Notes: a model not told the origin generated them from the letters alone. Positions 1-10,811 are shown, counted from the stretch's first letter. The stretch: 64,000 nt of DNA from Uliginosibacterium gangwonense DSM 18521 (GCF_000373965.1 NZ_KB892836.1:124739-188738); one strand, 5' to 3'. Program-made: numbers and translations.

Positions 1-680
1 TCACAGAAATACGGGTCCCCTTTATCCAGGGAAGCACGTGGCACACCATGAAAACTCATCACCAATTTGTCCGGGATGCCCTCACGTTTCCAGTGATCAA
101 TCAACTGCAAGGCCTGCGCTTCGATATAGGCTGGGTGGTCGCAGAAGCTACGCATCAGGCGGATTTCGGGCAGATTGCGAATCTTGAGCATGGCCTGGGC
201 TACCGCGTCGAACACGCTTGCGGTGGTACTGGCGGCATACTGCGGATACAGGGGTACAACCAAAATACGGTTGCACTGCTTCGCCTTGAGTTTGAGGAGC
301 GCATTTTCAACCGATGGTTCGCCATAACGCATGGCATATTCCACCACCACATCTTTCGCCCCATCCTGCATAAAGTACCCAGCCAGCATCTTGGCTTGGT
401 TTTCCGTATGTATCCGCAGGGGCGAACCATACTTGGTCCACACCTTGGCATATTTGGCAGCGGACTTTGCCGGCCGGGTCGTGAGGATAATGCCGTTAAG
501 GATCAGCCACCACAGCGGGCGCGGCACTTCCACCACACGCGGGTCCCACAGGAATTCAGCCAGATACTTGCGTACAGCCTTGGGCGTTGGCGCCTCAGGG
601 GAACCAAGGTTCACCAATAATATGCCAACACGCTGCATGGAGCCGTGCTTGTATTCCGGCTCCGCCAAAAATCGAGACAT
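1..680 (-). CDS. hemH: Ferrochelatase, C-terminus cut by window edge
   Basis: Ferrochelatase inserts Fe2+ into protoporphyrin IX, the last step of heme synthesis. About 226 N-terminal residues are visible. They include the family N-terminal signature VNLGSPEAPTPKAVRKYL near residues 23-40, a YGSPL segment, and SFHGVPR near residue 210, whose His is the metal-binding active-site residue in this family. The reading frame runs off position 1, so roughly the last third of the protein is outside the window. The ATG at 680 is preceded by GAGG with suitable spacing; a second in-frame ATG 14 codons later is possible. The polyphosphate kinase gene lies 28 bases upstream on the same strand, so the two could share a transcript. 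Heme supply fits the large respiratory gene set nearby. Confidence 0.93.
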   Translation of the reverse strand, partial: MSRFLAEPEYKHGSMQRVGILLVNLGSPEAPTPKAVRKYLAEFLWDPRVVEVPRPLWWLILNGIILTTRPAKSAAKYAKVWTKYGSPLRIHTENQAKMLAGYFMQDGAKDVVVEYAMRYGEPSVENALLKLKAKQCNRILVVPLYPQYAASTTASVFDAVAQAMLKIRNLPEIRLMRSFCDHPAYIEAQALQLIDHWKREGIPDKLVMSFHGVPRASLDKGDPYFC

Positions 681-708
681 CCATAACCTCCGGGTCAATA
701 CCGTTGCT

Positions 709-2193
709 TCAATCCTGTTCCAAGGCTGCTTCCAGGCTCTGACAAACTGCTTTGAGGATTTTTACCCTGGTAAAACCCTTGTCATTGGCCTCCACCACAA
801 CCCATGGTGCCTGCCCTGTGCTGGTGCGGTCAATCATATCCACGGCTGCGGCCTGATAGGCATCCCATTTATCCCGATTGCGCCAGTCTTCCTCTGTAAT
901 CTTGAAGCGCTTGTGCTCAATCTCCTCGCGCTCCTTGAAGCGACGCAACTGCTCTTCCTGATCAATCTGCAGCCAGAACTTGAGTACAACGGCGCCCGCC
1001 TCCACCAGTTCATGCTCAAAATCGTTGATTTCAGCATAAGCGCGCAACCAATCAGCTTCTGAGCAGAAGCCCTCAATACGCTCAACCAGCACACGACCAT
1101 ACCACGAGCGATCAAAAATCGTTACCCGCCCCTGCCGAGGAATATGCCGCCAGAATCGCCATAGATAGGGTTGCGCCCGCTCTTCGTCGCTTGGTGCGGC
1201 AATCGGCACAATCTGATACTGACGCGGGTCCAGTGCCGTGGTAATGCGTCGAATCGCCCCGCCCTTGCCCGCTGCATCCATGCCTTCAAAAGCAAGTACC
1301 AGTGAGCGTTTGGCAAAGCGCTTGTCACGCGACAAACTCAACAGGCGTCCCTGCCACTTGGCAAGTTCGCGGTCGTATTCTTTGGCGGTAAAAGATTGGC
1401 TCAGATCCAGCGCGGTAATGACGTTGCGATCATCAATGCGCGGCGTGATCGGTGGCGCTACAGCCACGCTTTGCCCCATGGGGCTTTCCAGGCGTTGCTT
1501 CAAGGCATCCAGCAAGGCCTTGCCTACACGCAGGTTACGGTAATTGTCATCCGTGCCATCCACAATGATCCACGGTGCCCAGGCCGTATTGCTCACGCGC
1601 AAGACGTGGCCGGCCACATCCTGAAGGTCATCATAGGTTTTGGTGCGCTCCCACGATAACTTAGTCACCCGCCATGCGGTACGTGGGTCCTTTTCCAGCT
1701 TCTTGAGGCGAACCTTCTGCCCTTCCTTGGAAAGATGGAACCAGAACTTCAATACCAACGCCCCTTCGTTGACCAGCATCGACTCGAACCGATTGATCTG
1801 GTCGAGGCGATTATCCAGTTCCCCACGTGTCATCTCACGCGCTATGCGCTGGGTAATGGGAATGGAATACCAGGAGCCGGAAAATATCCCAATCCGCCCT
1901 TTGGGTGGCAAGGCGCGCCAATAGCGCCACATGTAGGGCCGTTCGCGCTCTTCGTCACTGGGGTCGGCAAATGCCAGGGTGGATAGATAACGCGGGTCCA
2001 TCCATTCGTACAGGGTGGAAATCGTCTCCCCCTTGCCCGCCCCATCCACGCCGGAGATCAGCAGCACGACTGGGAATTTGCCCAACTCACGCAAGGCATT
2101 CTGTGCAGTCAGCAATTCTTTTCTCAGGACTTCCTCTTCCTGGCGAAAGGTCTTTTTATCGATGAAATGCCCCACTTCAGCAGACTCAAACAT
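709..2193 (-). CDS. pap: Polyphosphate:AMP phosphotransferase, two fused PPK2 domains
   Basis: Transfers phosphate from polyphosphate to AMP to make ADP (PPK2 class II). The 494-residue protein has two PPK2 P-loop domains in tandem: Walker A GVDGAGKGE near residue 48 and GMDAAGKGG near residue 305. The C-terminal half carries the full lid/active-site signature DRSWYGRV, while the N-terminal half has GSWYSIP in its place. This is the known pattern in which only the C-terminal domain is catalytic. I place the start at the ATG at 2193, which has AGGGGA seven bases upstream; an upstream TTG at 2217 is open but has no better ribosome site. Cytosolic. Transcribed in the same direction as hemH, 28 bases upstream of it. 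Confidence 0.92.
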   Translation of the reverse strand: MFESAEVGHFIDKKTFRQEEEVLRKELLTAQNALRELGKFPVVLLISGVDGAGKGETISTLYEWMDPRYLSTLAFADPSDEERERPYMWRYWRALPPKGRIGIFSGSWYSIPITQRIAREMTRGELDNRLDQINRFESMLVNEGALVLKFWFHLSKEGQKVRLKKLEKDPRTAWRVTKLSWERTKTYDDLQDVAGHVLRVSNTAWAPWIIVDGTDDNYRNLRVGKALLDALKQRLESPMGQSVAVAPPITPRIDDRNVITALDLSQSFTAKEYDRELAKWQGRLLSLSRDKRFAKRSLVLAFEGMDAAGKGGAIRRITTALDPRQYQIVPIAAPSDEERAQPYLWRFWRHIPRQGRVTIFDRSWYGRVLVERIEGFCSEADWLRAYAEINDFEHELVEAGAVVLKFWLQIDQEEQLRRFKEREEIEHKRFKITEEDWRNRDKWDAYQAAAVDMIDRTSTGQAPWVVVEANDKGFTRVKILKAVCQSLEAALEQD

Positions 2194-2543
2194 TCCTGTC
2201 CCCTTTGAACTGGCCAAGATAGAAGCATAGCGCCATTTTCCTCGTCCCGTTGTTTATGCGTTGCCAATCGCGCAGGAAAAGCAGCCATCAGCAATGCCAC
2301 TGGGCGACTTGTTCAACACAAGACACATTTTTTCACATACCCGCCCCTGCCTTTACGGTTCAAGAGCATCTCAATGAAAAATTTCTGCTGGCGGCCTAGC
2401 GTGGACCGGTATAGGCGACAAAGACATCAAGGTATTCGTGGTTCACATCGGAACGATGCAGAACGGCAAAGCGCTACGCCAGATGGCAGGAAATGAGCAA
2501 AGCCCGATACCCAAAATCGGACTCTGCCAAGCTGTGCATCGAA
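2194..2543. other. Intergenic region between zapE and pap
   Basis: About 350 bases with no supportable gene. Open frames here are short, start without ribosome sites, and have no recognisable content. The region must hold the pap promoter; I could not identify a convincing -35/-10 pair or terminator. Confidence 0.5.
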
Positions 2544-3659
2544 CTATTGTGGCCGATGGGGCTCAGCCAGATATTCACGCGTGCGCATCTCGACCAGACG
2601 CGATACGGTACGCGGAAACTCCTGCGCATTCGGGCCTTCCCGGTACAGCATATGTGCGCCCACCTGCGCACTCAGGATAAGCTTGACCCGACAGTCATAC
2701 AGCACATCAATCAACCAGGTAAAACGCCGTGCTTCGTTCGCTTGCGAACGTGCCATCTGCGGCACATCCGAAAGCACTACGGTATGGTACTCGCGGGCAA
2801 TTTCCAGATAATCGTTCTGGGAGCGCGGCCCTTCACACAGCTCGGCAAAATCGAACCAGATCACCCCAGGCGCGATGCGGCGGGCGGAAATCTGGCGCTC
2901 CAGCACCGTGATTTCACCGGGCGTGCCAACCTCCCCCGCAATCTCCTGAAAGTGAGCCGCCAAATCATGGTTCGCGGCCTCTCCTCCAGGGACGATATAC
3001 AGTTGCATACGTGAGAGCGAACGCATGCGGTAATCCGTGCCATCATCCACCTCCAACACATCGAACTGACGCTTCATCAGTTCAATGGTAGGCAGGAAAT
3101 TCTGCCGCTGCAGGCCGTTGGGATACAGCCCCTCCGGCGGGTAATTGGATGTCATCACGAATACCACGCCGCGCTGGAACAAGGCTTCCATCAGACGCCC
3201 AAGGATCATGGCGTCCGCGATGTCCGAAACATGGAATTCGTCAAAGCACAGCAAGCGAACCTGCACAGCCAGGATATCAGCCACACGGGCCAAGGGATCA
3301 GGCTCACTCTTGTGGGCACGCATCTGGGCGTGAATATCCTGCATGAAGGCATGGAAGTGCACACGCCGTTTGCGTCGATAAGGCAGCGCTTCAAAGAACG
3401 CATCCATGATGAAGCTCTTGCCACGCCCCACCCCACCCCACAGATACACGCTGCGCGGCAAATCAGGATGAATGAACAGTTTGCGCAGTCGGGTACGGCG
3501 TCTGGCCTTGAAATCGATCAATTCATCATACAGACGCTGCAAGCGCGCAATCGCCGTCAACTGCGCGGTATCGGCCTTATAGCCGCGCTCACTCAACAAG
3601 CGTTCGTAGGCATCACGGACGCCATGTTCAGGTACATTCAGAATCGTGTGGGCAGACAT
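2544..3659 (-). CDS. zapE: ZapE/AFG1-family ATPase
   Basis: P-loop ATPase of the AFG1/ZapE family. In E. coli, ZapE associates with the divisome and affects FtsZ rings; mitochondrial AFG1 is tied to quality control of respiratory proteins. The 371-residue protein has Walker A GGVGRGKS near residue 77, Walker B LLCFDEFHVSD near residue 140, a sensor segment MTSNYPPEGLYPNGLQR, and the family C-terminal segment around FTWLIDVLYD. Length is typical. The start is the ATG at 3659; an in-frame TTG three codons earlier is less likely. It is the last gene after lpdA on the same strand, separated by a hairpin, so it may be expressed partly from its own promoter. Confidence 0.92.
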   Translation of the reverse strand: MSAHTILNVPEHGVRDAYERLLSERGYKADTAQLTAIARLQRLYDELIDFKARRRTRLRKLFIHPDLPRSVYLWGGVGRGKSFIMDAFFEALPYRRKRRVHFHAFMQDIHAQMRAHKSEPDPLARVADILAVQVRLLCFDEFHVSDIADAMILGRLMEALFQRGVVFVMTSNYPPEGLYPNGLQRQNFLPTIELMKRQFDVLEVDDGTDYRMRSLSRMQLYIVPGGEAANHDLAAHFQEIAGEVGTPGEITVLERQISARRIAPGVIWFDFAELCEGPRSQNDYLEIAREYHTVVLSDVPQMARSQANEARRFTWLIDVLYDCRVKLILSAQVGAHMLYREGPNAQEFPRTVSRLVEMRTREYLAEPHRPQ

Positions 3660-3689
3660 TTGATGCAACCAACAAGGACTTCAAGTGAA

Positions 3690-3722
3690 GAAAGGGGAAG
3701 AGCCTATACTCATTCCCCTTTC
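3690..3722 (-). terminator. Hairpin between lpdA and zapE
   Basis: Perfect 10-bp inverted repeat, GAAAGGGGAA and TTCCCCTTTC, with a 13-base loop. Read on the minus strand it follows the lpdA stop by about 28 bases and ends in a pyrimidine-rich CTTTCTT. It probably terminates or attenuates transcription of the TCA operon before zapE. Confidence 0.6.
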
Positions 3723-3750
3723 CTGTTACCACATCAGCATAGCACGTGAA

Positions 3751-5175
3751 TCAGAAGTGCAAGGAGCGTTTATCCACGGCCAAAGCTGCTTCATGCATGA
3801 CTTCAGACAAGGTGGGGTGAGCATGTGCGATGCGGGCCAGATCCTCGGCCGCACCGCCGAACTCCATCGCCACCACGGCCTCGGCAATCAGTTCGGAGGC
3901 GCTTGCACCGATAATATGCACCCCCAGGATCTGGTCGGTTTCGCTGTGTGCGAGCACCTTCACAAACCCAGTGGTATCCCCTTGGCCCAAGGCGCGTCCA
4001 TTGGCCTGAAAGGGAATCTGCCCCTGCTTGAACGGAATGTTCTCGGCCTTGAGTTGCTGCTCGGTCTTACCCACCCAGGCGACTTCCGGCTGGGTGTAGA
4101 TCACCCAGGGAATGGCGTCATAATTCACATGGCCTGCCTGCCCTACGATGCATTCGGCCACCATCACCCCTTCTTCCATCCCCTTGTGCGCCAGCATCGG
4201 GCCGGGCACGACATCGCCCACCGCCCACACATTGGGCAGATTGGTCGCGCAATGCGCATCCACCTTGATCCGGCCACGGTCATCAAGCTGCAGCCCTACG
4301 ACTTCAGCATTCAAGCCATCGGTATTGGGCACGCGCCCCACGGCTACAATCAGCTTGTCGACTTCCAGGGTCTGGTCGCCATCGTCATTCTCGTACTGGA
4401 TGACAACCGTATTTTCACCAACCTTCACATCCTTGATCTGGATGCCCAACTGGATATCCAGGCCCTGCTTCTTGGTGAAGATCTTCCAGGCTTCCTTGGT
4501 GACAGCGGTGTCGGCCGCAGCGAGAAAATCCGGTGCAGCTTCAAGAATGGTGACCTGCGAGCCCAGACGCTTCCACACAGAACTCATTTCCAGGCCGATC
4601 ACCCCGGCACCAATCACGCCCAGGCGCTTGGGTACTTCGGTGGTCGACAAGGCGCCTTCGTTGTCCACGATCAGCTTCTGATCAACCTTGATACCCGGCA
4701 GATGACGTGCCCGGGAACCGGTGGCGATGATCACATGGGTGGTGGTCACAACCTCTTCCCCCACTTTGACCTGCCATTTGCCATCCGCCTGCGCGACAAA
4801 GCTGCCCAGACCGGGCAGGAAGGTGACCTTGTATTTCTTGAACAGGCCCTTGATACCCTGGGTAAGCTGATTGACGATATTGTCCTTGCGCCGCACCATG
4901 GAAGGTACATCAATCGACACGCCTTCCATCTTGATGCCGTGCATGATGAAGGAATGCTCGGCCTGATGGTACAACTCGGACGAATGCAACAGCGCCTTGG
5001 AGGGGATGCAGCCCACGTTCAGGCAGGTGCCGCCCAGGCGTGGCTCGCCTTTGGGATCGGCATAGGCATTGTATTCGCAACACGCGGTCTTAAGGCCCAG
5101 TTGCGCAGCACGAATCGCGGCAACATATCCGGCTGGGCCACCGCCGATGACTACGACATCAAATTCTTGGCTCAT
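3751..5175 (-). CDS. lpdA: Dihydrolipoyl dehydrogenase (E3)
   Basis: FAD-dependent E3 subunit that reoxidises dihydrolipoamide with NAD+. The position after odhA and odhB says it serves 2-oxoglutarate dehydrogenase, though E3 is often shared with other complexes. The 474-residue protein shows the FAD-binding [10 protein letters not shown] near residue 11, the redox disulfide in [13 protein letters not shown] (Cys51 and Cys56), the NAD-binding GAGVIGLE, the second FAD motif [15 protein letters not shown], and the C-terminal active-site [13 protein letters not shown]. The ATG has GAGGATAGGAA directly upstream. The gap to odhB is 73 bases. Confidence 0.97.
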   Translation of the reverse strand: MSQEFDVVVIGGGPAGYVAAIRAAQLGLKTACCEYNAYADPKGEPRLGGTCLNVGCIPSKALLHSSELYHQAEHSFIMHGIKMEGVSIDVPSMVRRKDNIVNQLTQGIKGLFKKYKVTFLPGLGSFVAQADGKWQVKVGEEVVTTTHVIIATGSRARHLPGIKVDQKLIVDNEGALSTTEVPKRLGVIGAGVIGLEMSSVWKRLGSQVTILEAAPDFLAAADTAVTKEAWKIFTKKQGLDIQLGIQIKDVKVGENTVVIQYENDDGDQTLEVDKLIVAVGRVPNTDGLNAEVVGLQLDDRGRIKVDAHCATNLPNVWAVGDVVPGPMLAHKGMEEGVMVAECIVGQAGHVNYDAIPWVIYTQPEVAWVGKTEQQLKAENIPFKQGQIPFQANGRALGQGDTTGFVKVLAHSETDQILGVHIIGASASELIAEAVVAMEFGGAAEDLARIAHAHPTLSEVMHEAALAVDKRSLHF

Positions 5176-5248
5176 TTCCTATCCTCGGGATAAGCAGTTT
5201 TCAACGACGGGACACAGGGGAATGCGCCTCGTCGTCTGTATTTGACTC

Positions 5249-6505
5249 TTAGATCTCAAGCAACAAGCGGGCTGGGTCTTCGAGCGCCTCTTTCATTGCC
5301 ACAAGCCCAAGCACGGCCTCACGCCCGTCGATGATGCGGTGATCATAAGACATGGCCAGATAGTTGATCGGGCGGATCACGATCTGCCCATTCTCAACCA
5401 CCGGGCGGTCCTTGGTGGCATGAATGCCCAGGATCGCCGATTGCGGCGGATTGATAATGGGGGTGGAAAGCATGGAGCCGAACACGCCACCATTGGAGAT
5501 CGAGAAGGTGCCGCCAGTCAGTTCCTCAATGGAGAGCTTACCATCCTTGGCTTTGGCGCCAAATTCAGCGATCTTCTTCTCAATCTGAGCAATACTCATC
5601 TGATCTGCATTACGCAGGATCGGCACCACCAGCCCACGCGGCGAGCCGACTGCAATACCAATGTCAAAGTAGCCGTGATAGACAATGTCATTGCCATCCA
5701 CGGATGCATTGAGTACCGGGTACTTCTTGAGCGCAGCCACGGCAGCCTTGACGAAAAAGGACATGAAACCCAGACGGATACCATGTTCCTTCTCGAACTT
5801 CTCCAGATACTTCTTACGCAACTCCATCACCGGCGCCATGTTCACCTCGTTGAAGGTGGTCAGGATGGCGTTGGTGGCCTGGGATTGCAGCAAGCGTTCG
5901 GCAACGCGGGCACGCAGGCGGCTCATCGGCACACGTTGCTCGGGGCGGTCGGCCAATACGGCTTCCACCGCCACGGGCACAGGTGGCTGGGGCAGACTGG
6001 CGGCAGGGGCTGCCGGTGCCGCTGCAACCGCAACGGGCGGCGCGGCAACAGAACTCCCCGCAGCAGGCTTGACCAGACCCAAAGCGTCCGACTTCGTCAC
6101 CCGCCCGCCTGGGCCAGAGCCTTGCGCCGCAGCGGGGTCAATCCCCTTCTCGGCCAGAATCTTGCGGGCAGCCGGCCCCATGCCGGGCACATTCGTCGTG
6201 GTAGAGGCCGGGGCTGCCGTTGCCGAAGCGAGTGCGGCAGCGGGAGTAGAGCTGACACCCGCGCTTGCTTCGGTATCGATCTGGGCGATCAGATCGCCAC
6301 TGGCTACCGTTGCACCATCGCTCTTGATGATCTTGATCAGCACGCCATCAGCAGGCGCTGGGGTTTCCAGCACGACCTTGTCGGTCTCGATATCGATCAG
6401 GTTCTGATCGCGCTTGACGGCTTCGCCTTCCTTGAAATGCCAGCTCACCAGGGTTGCCTCGGAGACGGACTCCGAAAGTTGCGGAACTTTGACTTCGATG
6501 ATCAT
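5249..6505 (-). CDS. odhB: 2-oxoglutarate dehydrogenase E2, dihydrolipoamide succinyltransferase
   Basis: E2 core of the 2-oxoglutarate dehydrogenase complex, transferring succinyl groups to CoA. Order in 418 residues: one lipoyl domain (about 1-77) with the lipoylated lysine at Lys43 in the ETDKVVLE motif, an Ala/Pro-rich linker, a peripheral-subunit-binding domain ([14 protein letters not shown] onward, near 110-145), a second Ala/Pro-rich linker, and the catalytic acyltransferase domain from about 190. The active-site HxxxDG is in [13 protein letters not shown] near the C-terminus. The ATG at 6505 has GGAGAA upstream. It lies 34 bases after odhA on the same strand. Also called sucB. Confidence 0.97.
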   Translation of the reverse strand: MIIEVKVPQLSESVSEATLVSWHFKEGEAVKRDQNLIDIETDKVVLETPAPADGVLIKIIKSDGATVASGDLIAQIDTEASAGVSSTPAAALASATAAPASTTTNVPGMGPAARKILAEKGIDPAAAQGSGPGGRVTKSDALGLVKPAAGSSVAAPPVAVAAAPAAPAASLPQPPVPVAVEAVLADRPEQRVPMSRLRARVAERLLQSQATNAILTTFNEVNMAPVMELRKKYLEKFEKEHGIRLGFMSFFVKAAVAALKKYPVLNASVDGNDIVYHGYFDIGIAVGSPRGLVVPILRNADQMSIAQIEKKIAEFGAKAKDGKLSIEELTGGTFSISNGGVFGSMLSTPIINPPQSAILGIHATKDRPVVENGQIVIRPINYLAMSYDHRIIDGREAVLGLVAMKEALEDPARLLLEI

Positions 6506-6539
6506 TTTCTGATTCTCCAGTTTTATCCGTCAGGCACGC

Positions 6540-9389
6540 TCAGAAGCGTGGAGCCTGGTCTTGTCCGAGGGGGCCAAAGGCGCCTTCCACCACTTCACGC
6601 TGTTGTATGTTGTGCTTGGCGTAATAGCCCACGGCTGGCGAAGCAGAAGCCGGGCGGCTGACCAAATGCAAGGAATGATGCTTATCCAAAGATCGTGCAA
6701 GGTGCTGGCGGGAAGAGATCCAATACCATGCCCCCTGGTTACGCGGCTCTTCCTGACACCAGACCACATCCTTGGCATTCGGGTATTTGGCCAACTCAGT
6801 CGCAAACGCATCATTAGGGAAAGGATAGAGTTGCTCGATCCGGATGATGACGGCATCCTTGATATCCTTGGCACGGCGCTCCGCGAGCAGTTCGTAGTAA
6901 AGCTTGCCGGAACACAGCACGATGCGCTTGACCTTCTTGTTCTCAAACTTATCAACTTCGCTGATCACGGTACGGAACTGCCCGTTGGCCAGATCGTCCA
7001 GCGAAGAGACCGCATCTTTGTGGCGCAGCAAGGATTTGGGGGTCATCACCACCAGCGGTTTGCGCAAGCTACGCACCATCTGGCGACGCAGCAGGTGGAA
7101 AATCTGCGCGGGCGTGGAGGGGATGCATACCTGCCAGTTGTTTTCTGCACACAACTGCATATAGCGTTCCGGACGGGCGGATGAGTGCTCCGGACCCTGC
7201 CCTTCGTAACCGTGCGGCAGCAGCATGGTGATGCCCGACAGGCGCCCCCACTTGGCTTCGCCAGAGCTGATGAACTGGTCGATCACCACTTGGGCGCAGT
7301 TGCCAAAGTCACCAAACTGGGCTTCCCACACCACCAGTTGATTCGGCTCTGCCGTGGCATAACCGTATTCGAAACCGAGAATACCCGATTCGGACAGCAC
7401 TGAATCAATCACCGTAAACGGAGCCTGGTCAGGCTGGATGTTGGACAGCGGCACATGGATGCCCGCATCCCAACGTTCGCGGTTCTGGTCATGCAATACC
7501 GCATGGCGGTGGAAGAAGGTACCACGACCGCAATCCTGACCAGAAATGCGAACGCCATATCCTTGGGCAACCAGAGAGGCATAGGCCATGTTCTCAGCCA
7601 TCCCCCAATCCAGCAACTGGGTGCCTTCACCCATCGCGCGACGCGCATCAATAATATTCGCTACGCGCGGATGCAGGCTGAACCCATCAGGAATCTCGGC
7701 CAGTTTTTTCGCCAACCGCTTGAGTTCGCCCATCGGCACAGCGGTATCAGCCTCATCCGTATAGCCGATCTTCTGGAAGGGCGACCAATCCTGCATGAAT
7801 TTGCGGTTGTGGCCGGAGAGTGCCGGGTTATAGAGCAATTCACCACGATCCAGATGCTCACGGTATTGCGCAATCATCTGTTCGGGTTCGCTACTGGCAC
7901 ATACACCCTGGGCCACCAACTTGTCGGCATATACCTTGCGCGTGCCAGGATGCTGGGCGATCTTCTTGTACATCAGGGGTTGGGTCACCATCGGCTCGTC
8001 CTGCTCGTTGTGCCCCAATTTGCGGTAACACAGCAGGTCGACCACCACGTCCTTCTTGAAGGTCTGGCGGAATTCTATAGCAAACTGGCATGCCAAGGCC
8101 ACCGCCTCAGGGTCATCCCCATTGACGTGGAAGATGGGCGCTTCGGCCATCTTGAAAATGTCAGTGCAATAGAGCGAGGAACGCGAATCACGCGGATCAG
8201 AAGTGGTGAAACCAATCTGGTTGTTGATCACCAGATGGATGGAACCCCCTGTGCCGTAGCCACGCGTCTGGCTGAAGTTGAGCAGTTCCTGGTTGATGCC
8301 CTGCCCAGCAACTGCCGCGTCACCATGAATCAATACCGCCATGACCTGATTCTTGCGTGTGTCATCCCGACGCTTCTGCCGTGCATACACAGAGCCTTGC
8401 ACCACCGGGTTCACAATTTCAAGGTGAGATGGGTTGAAAGCCAAAGTCAGGTGAACCGGGCCGCCCGTGGTGTTCACATCGCTGGAGAAGCCCATGTGGT
8501 ATTTCACATCGCCTGCTTCCAGATCAGCAACGTGCTTGCCTTCGAATTCCTCGAAGAGCATGCGCGGCGCTTTGCCCAGCACATTGACCAGCACGTTGAG
8601 CCGCCCACGGTGGGCCATGCCGATCACAATTTCCTGCACCCCCATGCTACCCGCAGTATTGATGAAGGTATCCATCGCCACGATGGACGAATCCCCCCCT
8701 TCGAGCGAGAAACGTTTCTGCCCCACGTACTTGGTGTGCAGATATTTTTCCAAGGTTTCGGCTGCGGTCAGGCGCTCAAGGATGCGCTTCTTGGTGGCTG
8801 CGTCATATGACGGTGTGGAGCGGATCGGTTCCAGCTTGCTCTGAATCCAACGCTTTTGCTGCACGTCGGCCATGTACATGTATTCAACGGTCAGCGTGCC
8901 GCAATACGTCTGGCGCACTGCCTCAATGATCTGGCGCAGCGATGCCTGGTTGCTTTCCTGGAACTGGAAGGAGCCGACGTTGAAGGCCGCCGACAGATCA
9001 GCTTCAGTGAAGCCATAATAAGACGGCTCCAACTCGGCAATCGGCGGGCGCTCTTGCCGCCGGAGCGGATCAAGCTGCGCCCAGCGGTTGCCCTGGAAGC
9101 GATACGCATTGATCATTTGCAACACGCCAATCTGGCGCTTGTCGGCAATCCCCGGCGTGGTGATTGCCGAGGCGAGCGGCTTGCCTTGCTTGGCCATCTG
9201 GGCAAACGAAGCAATGACTGGAGCATGGGCTACATCACGCCCACTACCGGGCATGTTCTGTAGCGAATCGAAATAGCTACGCCACTGGTCGGCAACAGAA
9301 GCGGGGTTTTCCAGATAGGCTTCATAAAGCTCCTCGATAAAAGGAGCGTTGCTGCCAAACAGGTAGGAGTTGGTCAGAAACTGTCTCAT
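6540..9389 (-). CDS. odhA: 2-oxoglutarate dehydrogenase E1
   Basis: Thiamine-diphosphate E1 of the 2-oxoglutarate dehydrogenase complex, which decarboxylates 2-oxoglutarate in the TCA cycle. The protein is 949 residues, normal for the family. It opens with the E1o-specific N-terminal segment containing LFGSNAPFIEELYEAYLE and carries GMAHRGRLNVL, the ThDP-binding region around HGDAAVAGQG, and the C-terminal transketolase-type half. The open frame extends 24 codons further upstream, but that stretch does not resemble the family; the ATG at 9389 has AGGTGA at a usable distance and begins with the usual E1o sequence. Also called sucA. Neighbours are gltA upstream and odhB downstream. Confidence 0.96.
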   Translation of the reverse strand: MRQFLTNSYLFGSNAPFIEELYEAYLENPASVADQWRSYFDSLQNMPGSGRDVAHAPVIASFAQMAKQGKPLASAITTPGIADKRQIGVLQMINAYRFQGNRWAQLDPLRRQERPPIAELEPSYYGFTEADLSAAFNVGSFQFQESNQASLRQIIEAVRQTYCGTLTVEYMYMADVQQKRWIQSKLEPIRSTPSYDAATKKRILERLTAAETLEKYLHTKYVGQKRFSLEGGDSSIVAMDTFINTAGSMGVQEIVIGMAHRGRLNVLVNVLGKAPRMLFEEFEGKHVADLEAGDVKYHMGFSSDVNTTGGPVHLTLAFNPSHLEIVNPVVQGSVYARQKRRDDTRKNQVMAVLIHGDAAVAGQGINQELLNFSQTRGYGTGGSIHLVINNQIGFTTSDPRDSRSSLYCTDIFKMAEAPIFHVNGDDPEAVALACQFAIEFRQTFKKDVVVDLLCYRKLGHNEQDEPMVTQPLMYKKIAQHPGTRKVYADKLVAQGVCASSEPEQMIAQYREHLDRGELLYNPALSGHNRKFMQDWSPFQKIGYTDEADTAVPMGELKRLAKKLAEIPDGFSLHPRVANIIDARRAMGEGTQLLDWGMAENMAYASLVAQGYGVRISGQDCGRGTFFHRHAVLHDQNRERWDAGIHVPLSNIQPDQAPFTVIDSVLSESGILGFEYGYATAEPNQLVVWEAQFGDFGNCAQVVIDQFISSGEAKWGRLSGITMLLPHGYEGQGPEHSSARPERYMQLCAENNWQVCIPSTPAQIFHLLRRQMVRSLRKPLVVMTPKSLLRHKDAVSSLDDLANGQFRTVISEVDKFENKKVKRIVLCSGKLYYELLAERRAKDIKDAVIIRIEQLYPFPNDAFATELAKYPNAKDVVWCQEEPRNQGAWYWISSRQHLARSLDKHHSLHLVSRPASASPAVGYYAKHNIQQREVVEGAFGPLGQDQAPRF

Positions 9390-9464
9390 GATGGGTTCAC
9401 CTGTTGGAGTACGGTCATTGCAGGAATGCCGTACCGGATTATGACTACTGCACCATCTCATACA

Positions 9465-9494
9465 ACAGCGCCATGCATCGGAACATGGCGCTGT
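9465..9494 (-). other. Perfect 11-bp hairpin between gltA and odhA
   Basis: ACAGCGCCATG and CATGGCGCTGT form a perfect 11-bp stem with an 8-base loop, ending 12 bases after the gltA stop on the minus strand. There is no run of T after it. It could slow or process the transcript, or stabilise the gltA mRNA end, and so set different levels of gltA and odhAB. Confidence 0.6.
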
Positions 9495-9506
9495 ATGTGT
9501 TCAAAC

Positions 9507-10811
9507 TCAGGTACGCAAAGGCATCGGCCGTACGTCACGGCGCGGAGCACCCGTGTAGAGCTGACGCGGGCGACCGATCTTCTGCTCGGTATCGCCGATC
9601 ATCTCGTTCCACTGGGCAATCCAGCCGATTGTGCGGGCCATCGCAAAGATCCCGGTAAACAACGAAACCGGAATACCCATGGCCTTCTGCACAATACCTG
9701 AGTAAAAATCGACGTTCGGGTAGAGCTTGCGGGAGACAAAGTAATCGTCTTCCAGCGCGATACGCTCCAATTCCATGGCCAGCTTGAAGAGCGGATCGTT
9801 TTGCAGACCCAGTTCGTGCAGCACTTCATGGCAGGTTTCACGCATCAGCTTGGCACGCGGGTCGTAATTCTTATAGACGCGGTGTCCGAAACCCATGAGC
9901 TTGACGTTGGAATTCTTATCCTTCACCTTCTCGATAAACTCACCGATCTTGGCAACCCCACCATTTTTCTGGATATCGTCCAGCATCTTCAGGCAGGCTT
10001 CGTTTGCACCGCCGTGGGCAGGTCCCCACAGGCAGGCAATCCCTGCCGCAATACAGGCAAAAGGATTGGCACCGGAAGAACCGGACAGGCGCACGGTAGA
10101 AGTCGAGGCGTTCTGCTCGTGATCAGCATGCAGGATCAGGATGCGATCCAGCGCACGCGAAAGTACCGGATTGGGCTCATACTTCTCGCACGGCGTTGCA
10201 AACATCATATGCAGGAAGTTGCCTGCATAATCCAGGTCGTTGCGCGGGTACATGAAAGGCTCGCCAATCGTGTACTTGTAGGCCATGGCGGCAATCGTCG
10301 GCATCTTGGCGATCAGGCGCATGGCCGCAACGGCACGGTGCTCTGGATTGTTGATGTCCAGCGAATCCTGATAGTAGGCAGACAAGGAACCTACCATGCC
10401 GACCAGAATGGCCATCGGGTGGGCGTCGCGGCGGAAGCCTTGATACAGACGAGTAAGCTGTTCGTGCACCATCGTGTGCTGACGCACGGTGCCTACGAAT
10501 TCTTCATACTCAATCTTGGTGGGCAACTCGCCGTTCTTGAGCAGATAACAGGTTTCCAGGTAATCGCAATTGACAGCCAATTGTTCGATGGGGTAACCGC
10601 GATAGAGCAATTCGCCCTTGTCACCATCTATATAGGTGATCGACGAGCGGCATGATGCCGTTGACATGAATCCGGGGTCGAACGTGAAGGCATTGGTTTT
10701 GCCATACAAGGAGCGGATGTCGATGACCTCCGGCCCAATCGTCCCGGTAATGACGGGAAACTCGTATGTTTGGCCATTCAGGCCAAGGGTCGCAATCTTC
10801 TGTGTCGTCAT
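9507..10811 (-). CDS. gltA: Citrate synthase
   Basis: Condenses oxaloacetate and acetyl-CoA to citrate. The 434-residue product is the long, hexameric, NADH-sensitive Gram-negative type, with the extra N-terminal domain ([14 protein letters not shown]) and the [19 protein letters not shown] segment. The catalytic region includes [15 protein letters not shown], the oxaloacetate-binding [15 protein letters not shown], and the C-terminal segment [15 protein letters not shown] chose the ATG at 10811 because GAAGGG lies nine bases upstream; in-frame ATGs at 10835 and 10820 would overlap the end of sdhE. Either way gltA is tightly coupled to sdhE. Confidence 0.96.
   Translation of the reverse strand: MTTQKIATLGLNGQTYEFPVITGTIGPEVIDIRSLYGKTNAFTFDPGFMSTASCRSSITYIDGDKGELLYRGYPIEQLAVNCDYLETCYLLKNGELPTKIEYEEFVGTVRQHTMVHEQLTRLYQGFRRDAHPMAILVGMVGSLSAYYQDSLDINNPEHRAVAAMRLIAKMPTIAAMAYKYTIGEPFMYPRNDLDYAGNFLHMMFATPCEKYEPNPVLSRALDRILILHADHEQNASTSTVRLSGSSGANPFACIAAGIACLWGPAHGGANEACLKMLDDIQKNGGVAKIGEFIEKVKDKNSNVKLMGFGHRVYKNYDPRAKLMRETCHEVLHELGLQNDPLFKLAMELERIALEDDYFVSRKLYPNVDFYSGIVQKAMGIPVSLFTGIFAMARTIGWIAQWNEMIGDTEQKIGRPRQLYTGAPRRDVRPMPLRT

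Noticed and set aside
2438-2680. 80-codon plus-strand frame overlapping the end of zapE
   Set aside because: It is antisense to a confident gene and shows no family pattern.
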